DNA of 64,000 nucleotides. It comes from CBDFKS01 sp965248905 (GTDB lineage Bacteria; Chloroflexota; Dehalococcoidia; Lucifugimonadales; JAGWBF01). The notes beneath the pieces are model-generated. The model was not told the origin of the DNA and searched no databases. It saw only the letters and a list, made by a program, of their open reading frames with translations. Position 1 is the first letter of the stretch; each line of letters opens with the position of its first letter. Made by a program: the position numbers and the translations under genes. The DNA lies in contig CBDFKS010000001.1 in the NCBI GenBank assembly GCA_965248905.1, positions 29,996 through 93,995 on the forward strand, given 5' to 3'. Shown one piece after another: positions 1-8,935 of this stretch.

Positions 1-1
1 G

Positions 2-127
2 CTTTTGCGCGAGGCCCTGGGCGAGCACGTGTTTAAGAGCTTTATTGAGAATAAGAAAATAGAGTGGGAGACTTATAGAGCCCAGGTAACCGATTACGAA
101 ATACAACGCTACCTTCCCGTACTGTGA
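2..127 (+). CDS. glnA: Glutamine synthetase, C-terminal end (partial)
   Basis: The window opens inside a gene. Reading from base 2 gives 41 residues before a TGA, beginning LLREALGEHVF and ending EIQRYLPVL. The pattern ALGEHVF..FI..K..EW..Y...V..YE..RYL is the usual C-terminus of type I glutamine synthetase, which makes glutamine from glutamate, ammonia and ATP. The glutamate synthase genes follow on the same strand about 460 bases downstream, so the two halves of the GS-GOGAT cycle are neighbours. The catalytic core lies outside the window, so the identification rests on the tail and the context. Confidence 0.85.
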   Translation, partial: LLREALGEHVFKSFIENKKIEWETYRAQVTDYEIQRYLPVL

Positions 128-457
128 ACTCGCGGCTAATGTCACTTAGCGACCACTTATCGGACCAGACACGGCACCTAGGAGGAACAGTAACCGATTA
201 ATGGGTTTCCGAATGAATGCCCGTTTGGTCCTGGCTACTCGATGCAAAGCATGACCCGCGACTACCTGAGCTATCACTAAACCACGGCATTTCGATTATC
301 CGAGGTAGTAGGAAACCAACGCTCATGGTGAGCTATATCCTGAGCACGGCCGAAGGGTTGTCGAACCATCGCGGCACCCTTCGACAGGCTCAGAGTGAGC
401 GGAAATATCGACCCAGGAAAGACGATCGAAATAATCTGAGCTATCATTAACCAGGTC

Positions 458-486
458 TAGTCATCAATAAATTTCGATAGTATAAT
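458..486 (+). promoter_or_regulatory. Putative sigma70-like promoter of gltBD
   Basis: TAGTCA (458-463), a 17-base spacer and a perfect TATAAT (481-486) lie about 100 bases before the gltB start. The leader holds an imperfect palindrome around 494-515 (ATTGTGAAA / TTTTCAAT) that could bind a regulator. The rest of 128-585 shows no convincing gene. It holds a 15-base direct repeat with one mismatch (CTGAGCTATCAYTAA at 266-280 and 436-450) and a dispersed repeat near 375-402 (CCTTCGACAGGCTCAGAGTG). Confidence 0.45.
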
Positions 487-585
487 AACTCTTTGATTGT
501 GAAATTATTTTCAATCTAAGCCTCAGATCAGCCGCATTCCACAGGTTGAGAGCTGTTTACAAAAAACGATGGAGTTGGACAAACG

Positions 586-3500
586 GTGACCGTTAGATCA
601 TTACCGAATCTCAAAAAACAAGGCCTCTATGATCCGCAGCATGAACACGACTCCTGTGGCGTGGGTGTCGTAGCGAACATTCGAGGTGCAGCATCCCACG
701 ACATTGTCCAGAAGGGGATTGAGGTCCTTATAAACCTGGGCCACAGAGGCGCTTGTGGCGCTGACCCCAAGACAGGGGATGGAGCCGGTATCCTTCTCCA
801 GATGCCTCATAAGTTCTTCAAGAAAGAGTGCGTTAACCTGGGCATCGGTCTCCCCTCCCCCGGCGAATATGGAGTTGGTATGGTGTTTCTGCCCCAAGAC
901 CCTGGGCAGCGAGATAAATGTCAACGAATATTTGAAGAAATCACAAGAGCGGAAGGGCAGATACCCCTGGGATGGCGAGACGTTCCAGTGGACAATTCAG
1001 CCATAGGAGACCGGGCCAGGGAAGTACAGCCATGCATTCGCCAATTATTCGTGGAGCGCGGACCACAGACCAAGGACGAAGCCCATTTGGGTCGCAAGCT
1101 TTACGTGATTCGGAAGCGAGTGGAGAAGGCCGTAGCTGAGTCCGGCATACCGGATTCGGACACCTTCTATGTCTCCAGCCTATTTACCAATCGGATCGTG
1201 TACAAAGGCTTACTGATGGCAGACCAGATGCGCAACTTCTATCATGATCTGGCCGATCCTGAAATGGCCTCCTCTTTTGTGCTGGTACACTCCCGCTTCA
1301 GCACCAACACCTTGGGATCATGGAAGCTAGCCCACCCCTATCGGCTGCTGGCCCATAACGGCGAAATAAACACTCTGCGCGGCAACCTGAACTGGATGGT
1401 GGCGCGCCAGGCCATGTTCTCATCGCCATTGTTCGGCGACGATATGCCAAAACTGTTTCCCGTCATAACCCCCAATCAAAGCGACACAGCCTCTATAGAT
1501 AACGCCCTGGAGCTACTACTGGCGACCGGACGATCCCTGCCCCACTGCCTGATGATGTTGGTGCCAGAGGCCTGGGGCGACCACGTAGAAATGGCACAGG
1601 AGAAAAGGGATTTTTACGAATACCACTCAAGCCTGATGGAGGCATGGGACGGCCCCGCGCTCTTGGCGGTCACCGATGGTGTAAGACTAGCGGCGATTTT
1701 GGACCGCAACGGCCTTCGTCCCTTCCGTTATTTTGTGACTAAAAACGACCTGCTGGTCATGGCCTCCGAGGTTGGAGTCCTTGACGTACCGCAAGAAGAC
1801 ATCCTGCTCAAGGCCCGTTTGGAGCCTGGACGTATGTTCCTGTTCGACCCCGCCGAAGGCCGGATCATAAACGATGCGGAGATCAAGCAACAGCTATCAA
1901 AGCAGCAGCCCTACGGGAAGTGGCTAGCTGACAACGTGGTTACACTGCAACAATTACCAGAACCAGCTACCGTGCACGGCACCGACTACGATACCTTATT
2001 GAAACGTCAGCAGACCTTTGGCTATACCCTCGAAGACCTGAACGTGATAATGGAGCCCATGGCGGAGACGGGCGCCGAGGCAGTTGGCTCCATGGGCAAC
2101 GACGCTGCCTTGGCCGTACTATCGGACAAGCCTCAGCTCGCATTTAGCTACTTCAAGCAACTTTTCGCACAGGTTACCAACCCTCCCTTGGACGCTATCC
2201 GTGAGGAACTGGTGACATCAACTGAATCTTTCATTGGCTGTGAGCAGAACCTGTTCGAGGAGACCTCCAAACATTGCCGCCAGCTTAAACTGATAGAGCC
2301 GGTGATCACCAATCAAGAGCTAGAGAAGATTCGCAATATCAATGTCGAAGATATGAGATCAATCACCCTGCCCACCCTCTTTCGAGTCGACGAGGGGGAT
2401 GGTGCGTTGGAGCGTGCCCTTCAGGAGCTGACCAACAAGGCATCCCAAGCTGTCGCTGAAGGGTACAGCATTATCATACTGTCAGACCGAGGGGTAGATG
2501 ACCACTGTGGACCGATTCCATCACTCCTTGCCGTCTCCGCGGTACACCACCACCTGATACAGGAGGGCTCAAGAACAAAGGTGGGCTTGGTGGTGGAGTC
2601 TGGTGAGCCTAGAGAGGTGGCCCACTTCGCCTTGCTCGTCGGGTACGGAGCGGGGGCGGTAAATCCATATCTGGCCTTCGAGACCCTCGACGATCTCGTA
2701 CGACAACAGGTGCTCCCCTCCGACATAGATGCCAAGGTGGCGGAGAAGAACTTCATCAAGGCCGTTCACAAAGGTGTCGTAAAGGTTATGTCCAAAATGG
2801 GGATCTCGACTATACAGAGCTACCGTGGAGCTCAGATATTCGAGGCCGTGGGCCTGTCCCAGGAGCTCGTGGACCGCTACTTTACCTGGACACCATCACG
2901 GATGGGCGGCATCGGTATCGATATCATAGAAGAAGAGGCGAGGAGCCGCCACTCCCAGGCCTATCCCGAAAGAGATGTTGCGGCCACCCTTGACCTCGAT
3001 GCGGGTGGCCTCTACCTGTGGCGCAGGGACGGCGAATACCACATGTATAACCCGGACTCCATAGCCAAGCTGCAGCACGCTGTGCGCTCAGAAAGCTATG
3101 ACACATACAAAGAGTTCGCCCGCCTGATCGATAACCAAAGCAGAAAACTGGCTACTTTTCGTGGACTGCTGGAGTTCAAGACCCTGGAAGAGCCGATTCC
3201 TCTGGATGAGGTCGAGTCGGCTAAGGAGATCATAAAACACTTCGCCACCGGCGCGATATCGTTGGGGTCCATCAGCCGAGAGGCGCATGAGACTCTGGCA
3301 ATCGCCATGAACCGCATCGGGGCCAGGAGCAACACCGGCGAAGGCGGTGAAGACCACGGTCGATTCAAGCCTGAGCGCAACGGCGACTCTCGTAACAGTG
3401 CCATCAAGCAGGTGGCGTCCGGAAGATTCGGTGTCACCAACAATTATCTGATCAGCGCTTCAGACCTCCAGATAAAGATGGCCCAGGGTTCCAAGCCCGG

Positions 3501-5142
3501 CGAAGGCGGACAGCTCCCAGGATATAAGATTGACGAGTACATCGGTTGGATTAGGAGCTCCACCCCGGGTGTCGAGTTGATCTCTCCTCCACCTCACCAC
3601 GACATCTATTCAATCGAGGACCTTGCCCAGCTCATATACGACCTGAAGTACACCAATCCCCAGGCCCGTATTCACGTGAAGCTGGTGTCCGAGGTCGGAG
3701 TGGGTACGATCGCCGCCGGCGTCTCCAAAGGGCATGGTGACGTAGTCCTTATTAGTGGTGACAGCGGCGGCACCGGAGCATCCCCAGAATCGTCTATCAA
3801 ACACGCAGGGCTGCCATGGGAGCTGGGCATAGCCGAGACCCAACAGGTATTGGTCATGAACAATCTCAGAGGTCGCATCGTCGTGCAGACCGACGGCCAG
3901 CTCAAGACCGGCCGAGACGTAGCCATTGCCTGCTTGCTCGGAGCCGAGGAGTTCGGCTTCTCTAGCGCCCCTCTTATATCCATGGGTTGTATTATGCTAC
4001 GCAAATGCCACCTCAATACCTGCTCGGTTGGCATCGCTACCCAGGACCCGGAGCTTCGCAAGAAGTTCGAAGGCCAACCCGAGAATGTGATCAATTACTT
4101 CTTCTTTGTTGCCGAGCATTTACGCGAGATCATGGCCCAACTGGGTTTCCGCACCATAAACGAAATGGTGGGGCGGGTGGACAAACTGGAGACTCGCAAG
4201 GCCATAGATCACTGGAAAGCCACGGGACTAGACTTCACAAACCTACTCCACAAACCTCAGGTGCCTGAATGGGTGGCGACCTATAAGTGCCAGGAGCAAG
4301 ACCACGGACTCGACAAGGCCCTCGACCATCAGCTCATAAAGCTCGCCCAACACGCTTTGGACACCAAGACCCCCGTTCACGCTGAGTTCCCTATCCGGAA
4401 CCATCAGCGGACGGTCGGTGCGATGCTTAGCGGTGAGATATCCAAACGCTACGGAGAGGATGGCTTGCCGGACGACACCATAAAGTTCCACTTTACGGGT
4501 TCGGCAGGTCAAAGCTTCGGGGCCTTCCTGGCCAGGGGCGTGTCATTGTCTCTGGAGGGAGATTCCAACGACTATTTGGCCAAAGGGCTCTCCGGCGGCA
4601 ACATAGTGGTCTACCCCCCGAAGAAGTCTACTTTCCTTCCCGAGGAAAATATTATTGTCGGTAATGTGGTCCTCTACGGTGCTACCGCGGGCAAGCTATT
4701 CATTCGAGGTGTCGCAGGGGAGAGATTTGCAGTACGAAACAGCGGCGCCCAGGCAGTGGTAGAAGGAGTGGGGGACCACGGATGTGAATACATGACGAAA
4801 GGCGTGGTCATTGTGCTGGGCCAGACGGGTCGCAACTTCGCCGCTGGAATGAGTGGCGGGTTCGCTTACGTATTGGATGAAGACGGCAACTTTTCCCGCC
4901 GGTGTAATCAGGAAATGGTAGACCTGGAGCCCTTAGTTGAGGATGAGGACCTTACTCTTGTGCACGGTCTGATCGAGGAGCATTTCGAACATACTGGAAG
5001 CACCAAAGCTCAAAGGGTGATCCAGAACTGGGACGAGATGGTGCCCAAATTCACGAAGATATCCCCACGTGACTTTCGACGCGTATTGGAAGAGCGTAAA
5101 AGACGCAAAGAGCAAGAGTTGGAATTGGCCTCTCATGGGTAA
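586..5142 (+). CDS. gltB: Glutamate synthase (GOGAT), large subunit
   Basis: This 1518-residue protein has full family length. It transfers the glutamine amide to 2-oxoglutarate, giving two glutamates, with the small subunit supplying electrons. An N-terminal Ntn amidotransferase domain starts at Cys24 (HDSCGVGVVA), which would become the N-terminal nucleophile after removal of a short propeptide. A central domain follows (about 480-770), then the FMN/Fe-S synthase domain (about 830-1200) with the 3Fe-4S cysteines in C-X5-CHLNTC. A GXGXG beta-helix domain lies at about 1270-1460. The start is GTG at 586; no in-frame ATG precedes it. The stop overlaps the gltD start by 8 bases, so the two are translationally coupled. 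Confidence 0.97.
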   Translation: MTVRSLPNLKKQGLYDPQHEHDSCGVGVVANIRGAASHDIVQKGIEVLINLGHRGACGADPKTGDGAGILLQMPHKFFKKECVNLGIGLPSPGEYGVGMVFLPQDPGQRDKCQRIFEEITRAEGQIPLGWRDVPVDNSAIGDRAREVQPCIRQLFVERGPQTKDEAHLGRKLYVIRKRVEKAVAESGIPDSDTFYVSSLFTNRIVYKGLLMADQMRNFYHDLADPEMASSFVLVHSRFSTNTLGSWKLAHPYRLLAHNGEINTLRGNLNWMVARQAMFSSPLFGDDMPKLFPVITPNQSDTASIDNALELLLATGRSLPHCLMMLVPEAWGDHVEMAQEKRDFYEYHSSLMEAWDGPALLAVTDGVRLAAILDRNGLRPFRYFVTKNDLLVMASEVGVLDVPQEDILLKARLEPGRMFLFDPAEGRIINDAEIKQQLSKQQPYGKWLADNVVTLQQLPEPATVHGTDYDTLLKRQQTFGYTLEDLNVIMEPMAETGAEAVGSMGNDAALAVLSDKPQLAFSYFKQLFAQVTNPPLDAIREELVTSTESFIGCEQNLFEETSKHCRQLKLIEPVITNQELEKIRNINVEDMRSITLPTLFRVDEGDGALERALQELTNKASQAVAEGYSIIILSDRGVDDHCGPIPSLLAVSAVHHHLIQEGSRTKVGLVVESGEPREVAHFALLVGYGAGAVNPYLAFETLDDLVRQQVLPSDIDAKVAEKNFIKAVHKGVVKVMSKMGISTIQSYRGAQIFEAVGLSQELVDRYFTWTPSRMGGIGIDIIEEEARSRHSQAYPERDVAATLDLDAGGLYLWRRDGEYHMYNPDSIAKLQHAVRSESYDTYKEFARLIDNQSRKLATFRGLLEFKTLEEPIPLDEVESAKEIIKHFATGAISLGSISREAHETLAIAMNRIGARSNTGEGGEDHGRFKPERNGDSRNSAIKQVASGRFGVTNNYLISASDLQIKMAQGSKPGEGGQLPGYKIDEYIGWIRSSTPGVELISPPPHHDIYSIEDLAQLIYDLKYTNPQARIHVKLVSEVGVGTIAAGVSKGHGDVVLISGDSGGTGASPESSIKHAGLPWELGIAETQQVLVMNNLRGRIVVQTDGQLKTGRDVAIACLLGAEEFGFSSAPLISMGCIMLRKCHLNTCSVGIATQDPELRKKFEGQPENVINYFFFVAEHLREIMAQLGFRTINEMVGRVDKLETRKAIDHWKATGLDFTNLLHKPQVPEWVATYKCQEQDHGLDKALDHQLIKLAQHALDTKTPVHAEFPIRNHQRTVGAMLSGEISKRYGEDGLPDDTIKFHFTGSAGQSFGAFLARGVSLSLEGDSNDYLAKGLSGGNIVVYPPKKSTFLPEENIIVGNVVLYGATAGKLFIRGVAGERFAVRNSGAQAVVEGVGDHGCEYMTKGVVIVLGQTGRNFAAGMSGGFAYVLDEDGNFSRRCNQEMVDLEPLVEDEDLTLVHGLIEEHFEHTGSTKAQRVIQNWDEMVPKFTKISPRDFRRVLEERKRRKEQELELASHG

Positions 5143-6586
5143 GCCTACCGGTTTTAAAGAATTCAAACGACAGTCCCCGAAGCGTCGTGCCGTTCAGGAT
5201 AGGATCAATGACTATCAAGAGATCTATCTGGAGTGGCCGGAACAGAGCATTCGTGACCAGGGCGCGCGGTGCATGAACTGCGCCGTGCCCTTCTGCCAGA
5301 GCGGCTGCCCCCTGGGAAACATAATCCCCGACTGGAATGACCTTGTATACCGCGGTCGTTGGAAAGAAGCCCTCAACGAGCTTCATTCCACCAACAACTT
5401 CCCCGAATTCACCGGCAGAATTTGTCCGGCACCCTGTGAGGTATCCTGTGTCCTTGCTATCAACGAAGACCCTGTAACCATCGAGTATATTGAAAAAGCT
5501 ATCGCCGACCGAGGCTTCGAAGAGGGCTGGATTAAGGCTGAGCCACCCAAGAAACGTACTGGCAAGAGAGTGGCGGTAGTTGGCTCCGGCCCTGCGGGAC
5601 TCGCCTGCGCCCAGCAGCTGAACAGGGCCGGTCACCATGTGACCGTGTTCGAGAGAGACCGGTATATAGGCGGCCTGCTCGCTTTAGGCATCCCCGATTT
5701 CAAATTAGATAAGGGTGTAGTAAAGCGGCGCATTGATCTGATGGCTGAAGAAGGCATTGAGTTCGTTACCAACGCCCACGTAGGTGTGAATTACCCGGTG
5801 TCGGAGCTTGTCAACAGCTTCGACGCCATCTGCCTGGCTGGTGGATCGACCAAGGCCCGTGACCTCGACATTCCGGGACGAGACCTCAAAGGTATCCACT
5901 TCGCCATGGAATATCTGCCACAGCAGAACTTCGTCGTCGCCGGAGAGCACGTTGAGCTTGACCAAAGAATTACCGCAGAAGGCAAGCGGGTTATTATTCT
6001 GGGTGGTGGCGACACCGGCGCGGACTGCCTGGGCACCGCTCATCGTCAGGGAGCCGAGATAATACACCAGTTCGAGCTATTGCCTGAGCCTCCCCAGACC
6101 AGAAACCATAACAACCCATGGCCCCAGTGGTCTTTAATTCTCAGGTCATCGGCCGCCCATGAAGAGGGAGGCATCAGGGATTACAGCCTGCTAACTAAGA
6201 GCTTCTCAGGCAGAAACGGTCACGTGGAGAAGCTACATGCCGTTCGGCTGGAGTGGAGTCCCCCCGACAGCAACGGGCGTTCAACCATGAAAGAGGTACC
6301 CGGCAGCGAGTTCGAAGTGGAGGCGGACCTGGTCCTATTTGCCCTTGGGTTTTTGCATCCCGAACACGAAGGTATGCTCACGGAGCTAGGAGTAGAGCTG
6401 GATGCCCGAGGCAACGTCAAGGTTGACCAGAACAGGATGACCAGCGTACCAAATATCTTTGCTGCTGGAGACATGGCTCGAGGTCAGTCTCTGGTGGTCT
6501 GGGCCATAGCAGAGGGTCGAGAGACTGCCCACTACATGGACAAGTGTCTTATGGGATCAACCAGACTGGCTCGCTCCTTTAGATAG
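5135..6586 (+). CDS. gltD: Glutamate synthase, small subunit
   Basis: The 483-residue NADPH-dependent subunit is the normal size. It passes electrons from NAD(P)H through FAD and two 4Fe-4S clusters to GltB. The N-terminal ferredoxin-like part carries CMNCAVPFCQSGCP and CPAPCEVSC. An FAD Rossmann motif (VAVVGSGPAGLACA) begins near residue 147 and a second nucleotide-binding motif (VIILGGGDTGADC) lies near 288. The C-terminal FAD motif is NIFAAGDMARG. ATG at 5135 lies inside the gltB stop (ATGGGTAA). It matches the usual N-terminus MGKPTGFKEF, so it is preferred to the longer frame beginning at 5069. Confidence 0.96.
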   Translation: MGKPTGFKEFKRQSPKRRAVQDRINDYQEIYLEWPEQSIRDQGARCMNCAVPFCQSGCPLGNIIPDWNDLVYRGRWKEALNELHSTNNFPEFTGRICPAPCEVSCVLAINEDPVTIEYIEKAIADRGFEEGWIKAEPPKKRTGKRVAVVGSGPAGLACAQQLNRAGHHVTVFERDRYIGGLLALGIPDFKLDKGVVKRRIDLMAEEGIEFVTNAHVGVNYPVSELVNSFDAICLAGGSTKARDLDIPGRDLKGIHFAMEYLPQQNFVVAGEHVELDQRITAEGKRVIILGGGDTGADCLGTAHRQGAEIIHQFELLPEPPQTRNHNNPWPQWSLILRSSAAHEEGGIRDYSLLTKSFSGRNGHVEKLHAVRLEWSPPDSNGRSTMKEVPGSEFEVEADLVLFALGFLHPEHEGMLTELGVELDARGNVKVDQNRMTSVPNIFAAGDMARGQSLVVWAIAEGRETAHYMDKCLMGSTRLARSFR

Positions 6587-6644
6587 CCGAACCCGGTGAT
6601 TCTGCCTGTCCTCAACGAGAAATCGCATATCCCTCGGCCCGCGT

Positions 6645-7745
6645 CTAGGACACACCGGCTTGCAACGCTGCCTCGAGAGCTGCATCCAGATTTACCCTAA
6701 TTACGATCGTTACAGTGGTTTCCTCAAGAGAGTCCTGGATTATCTGTGCACCTTTTACCAGGTCTGGGTTCGCTCCCCCTTCTCTGATATTCATGAGTGC
6801 TACCTCAGCTTGTTCGGAGCTCGCGAACTCCAAGACCACGTGTACGATCCCATCTTCACCATCTTTTACAGCACTCATGGCCATGCCGATACAACCCTCG
6901 TATTGCCCAAAGAAACTGCAATCGCTGGTAACTCCCATGGCGAATCCCGGAGGAACGGTGGCCAGAGCTTCACCGATTGATACATTCGTCAGGAATCCCG
7001 GCTCGGAGCCCTCCATTGTATCTAGAGCACCCTTCACTATATCCATGCTGGACCTCTGGGGAGACAAAGTGAAACCGAAGATGGCAGTATTGTCATCTAC
7101 GAAGCTCAATGCCACTGTCAGGGTTAGAAAAGGCACCTGTACACCGATTCGGAGGATTTCAAAGGCACCGTAAACCTCGGACTCTACCTCAGAGTCCCGA
7201 CTCTTGAGTGAGTCCACTAGCCTCTGGCCATCCAACTGCCCGCTCAGTACCCCTAGAGCACGTGACCCTACCTGGGCTAGCACCATGGTATCCACCTGCT
7301 CCTGAATCGGGCCTGCGGCGGGACCTAGAACCGCGATAACCCCAATGCGTCCCAGGGTGTCGGTCAGAGTTGAGTCCTGCAAGATGCTAGCTAAGTCTAT
7401 ATACAGAGCTGTGTCGTATTCGGCGGGGACCATTGCCAGAAGGTCCGAGACCGAAGCTAACGCCTCTCCCTGACTACTACTCACCTGGTCTGCGGTACTT
7501 GCCATTAAAGTACCAACGGAGACGGCAGTTGGAGTAGGCATCGGTGTAGGTGTCGGGGTGGGAGTGGGTGTTGGTGTTGGAGTGGCAGTTGGTGTCGGCG
7601 TGGGAATATCGACGGACGCGGTCCCTTCACAGCCGACCGCGGCGATTAAAAGTGTCATCGCGGCAATTAGCAACACCAGGGGATACGAGCGACTGAATAG
7701 ATATGTCAGTTTAAATTGAAGGCGCTTGGCCTTGATAGACCTCAT
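6645..7745 (-). CDS. Putative lipoprotein with Pro-Thr linker
   Basis: I do not recognise the family. The 366-residue protein has a positively charged N-terminus, a hydrophobic segment and a lipobox-like LIAAVGC (Cys about 39), so it is probably exported and lipid-anchored. A proline-threonine repeat of about 25 residues follows and would act as a flexible spacer. The rest is an alpha/beta domain without obvious catalytic motifs; it loosely resembles the DUF3352-type lipoproteins of Chloroflexota. It converges with gltD across a 58-base gap without a clear terminator. The linker DNA is a GTGTTGG-type microsatellite (about 7540-7605) that could vary in length by slippage. Confidence 0.7.
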   Translation of the reverse strand: MRSIKAKRLQFKLTYLFSRSYPLVLLIAAMTLLIAAVGCEGTASVDIPTPTPTATPTPTPTPTPTPTPMPTPTAVSVGTLMASTADQVSSSQGEALASVSDLLAMVPAEYDTALYIDLASILQDSTLTDTLGRIGVIAVLGPAAGPIQEQVDTMVLAQVGSRALGVLSGQLDGQRLVDSLKSRDSEVESEVYGAFEILRIGVQVPFLTLTVALSFVDDNTAIFGFTLSPQRSSMDIVKGALDTMEGSEPGFLTNVSIGEALATVPPGFAMGVTSDCSFFGQYEGCIGMAMSAVKDGEDGIVHVVLEFASSEQAEVALMNIREGGANPDLVKGAQIIQDSLEETTVTIVIRVNLDAALEAALQAGVS

Positions 7746-7854
7746 CTTTAGATATGACTCCCGGTTTTAGAATAGGGTTATATACTCACAGGTTCAGATC
7801 GTCGAATTCTATAGTTGATTCATCACGTAGAATGGTAACGCCGAGAATAGCAAA

Positions 7855-8661
7855 CTATCTCTGGTTTATCAGTTCCTCGATGGTTGCTATCAGACCCTCA
7901 GGGTCGTATCCCAGCGCTATCGCCCGGGTCACGTCCTGGTCAGCCCTAGAGTCCTGATTTAAGAGAGTGTAGGCTATCGCCCGATTGGCATAGGCTAAGG
8001 CAAGACGAGGGCTCAAAGCTATGGCCTGGCTATAATCATTCACGGCGATTTCAGCGCGGCCCAACTCCTTGTATGCATCTCCCCGACCGAGATAGATCAT
8101 AGCGCGGTCGAAGTCGCGTATGATGGAATCCGCTGTTCTGTCATCTGCACGAGGACCATCGCCCAGCTCTCCATAAGCAAAACCCTGGTCAATTGACGGC
8201 TGTGATAGCCTAGGAGTTAACTTGATAGCTTCGTCATAGTCCTCGATGGCTCGCTGGAACTCCCCCTGGCGAAAGTAGATTTCTCCACGGTTTTCGTATA
8301 CGTCGGCATCTTCGGGGTCCAGACCTATCGCCGCGCTAAAGTCCTCGATGGCCTTCTCGTCTTCGTTCAAGAGGGCGTAGGCAGCCCCGTGGCTGCGGTA
8401 AGCCTCGACAAAATCAGCGTCTATGCTAATCGCCTCGTCGTATTCAGCTATGGCCTCCTCCAGCAAACCCTGTTCCTGCAACTCTACGCCTGCGCTGTAA
8501 CGCTCCTGGGCCTTATTCGATCCCCCGCAACCGGATAACGCCCAGGCGACGGTAAGTAAGGTCAGGGTCAACAGGAACACCAGTCGTATCGACCTTGCCA
8601 GCCTGCCAGGGAGACGAGGACAATCCTGACCCAGTCGTTCGGCTCTCGGCCTAACGTTCAT
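7855..8661 (-). CDS. TPR-repeat lipoprotein
   Basis: The protein has 268 residues. After a basic start, a hydrophobic stretch ends in the lipobox LSGC (Cys about 45), indicating a lipoprotein signal. About five tetratricopeptide units follow, with the pattern A...Y..AI.LDP....AY.NRG..Y. They are interrupted by a short insertion rich in D and R around residues 175-190. TPR proteins of this kind are scaffolds, and no partner is evident. The gene runs the same way as the lipoprotein gene at 6645-7745, about 110 bases upstream of it, and diverges from the amidase gene at 8936. Confidence 0.8.
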   Translation of the reverse strand: MNVRPRAERLGQDCPRLPGRLARSIRLVFLLTLTLLTVAWALSGCGGSNKAQERYSAGVELQEQGLLEEAIAEYDEAISIDADFVEAYRSHGAAYALLNEDEKAIEDFSAAIGLDPEDADVYENRGEIYFRQGEFQRAIEDYDEAIKLTPRLSQPSIDQGFAYGELGDGPRADDRTADSIIRDFDRAMIYLGRGDAYKELGRAEIAVNDYSQAIALSPRLALAYANRAIAYTLLNQDSRADQDVTRAIALGYDPEGLIATIEELINQR

Positions 8662-8688
8662 GATGGACGTTCCATGACTAGAATGTTA

Positions 8689-8710
8689 GCGTCCCAGCAA
8701 GCTGGGACGC
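8689..8710. repeat. Perfect 10-bp inverted repeat
   Basis: GCGTCCCAGC and GCTGGGACGC are separated by two A residues. The palindrome lies between two divergent genes (starts at 8661 and 8936), so it does not end either of them. It may be an operator or a small repeat. No T-run follows. Confidence 0.6.
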
Positions 8711-8829
8711 TTCCTCGATCCGACCGTCAATGATTTTCCCGATCTTTTGGTTGGATGCGATCAGTTCTTTCTCCACCTTTTGGCTCTGGAGCGAAAACTA
8801 CGAGCTAAGAAGCCTTTAGAAGATTGTAG

Positions 8830-8904
8830 CAACGTTAGCTAGTAGTTTCAATGAATTAGGTCACAACTAACGTTGTTGACATCCAGAAGCAATGCACTCA
8901 AAAT
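8830..8904 (+). promoter_or_regulatory. Putative promoter and operator of the 8936 amidase
   Basis: A consensus -35 box TTGACA (8876-8881) and CAAAAT (8899-8904) are separated by exactly 17 bases. A 9-bp inverted repeat, CAACGTTAG (8830-8838) and CTAACGTTG (8867-8875), ends right against the -35 box, where a regulator would be expected to bind. A strong Shine-Dalgarno (GAGGAGG) precedes the ATG at 8936. Confidence 0.5.
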
Positions 8905-8935
8905 GACGCTAGCAACGCACTGAGGAGGAGCTGAT

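Noticed and set aside
217..450. 77-codon frame between glnA and gltB
   Set aside because: It has no ribosome site and no recognisable similarity, and it covers a dispersed repeat and one member of a direct repeat. I treat the region as non-coding.
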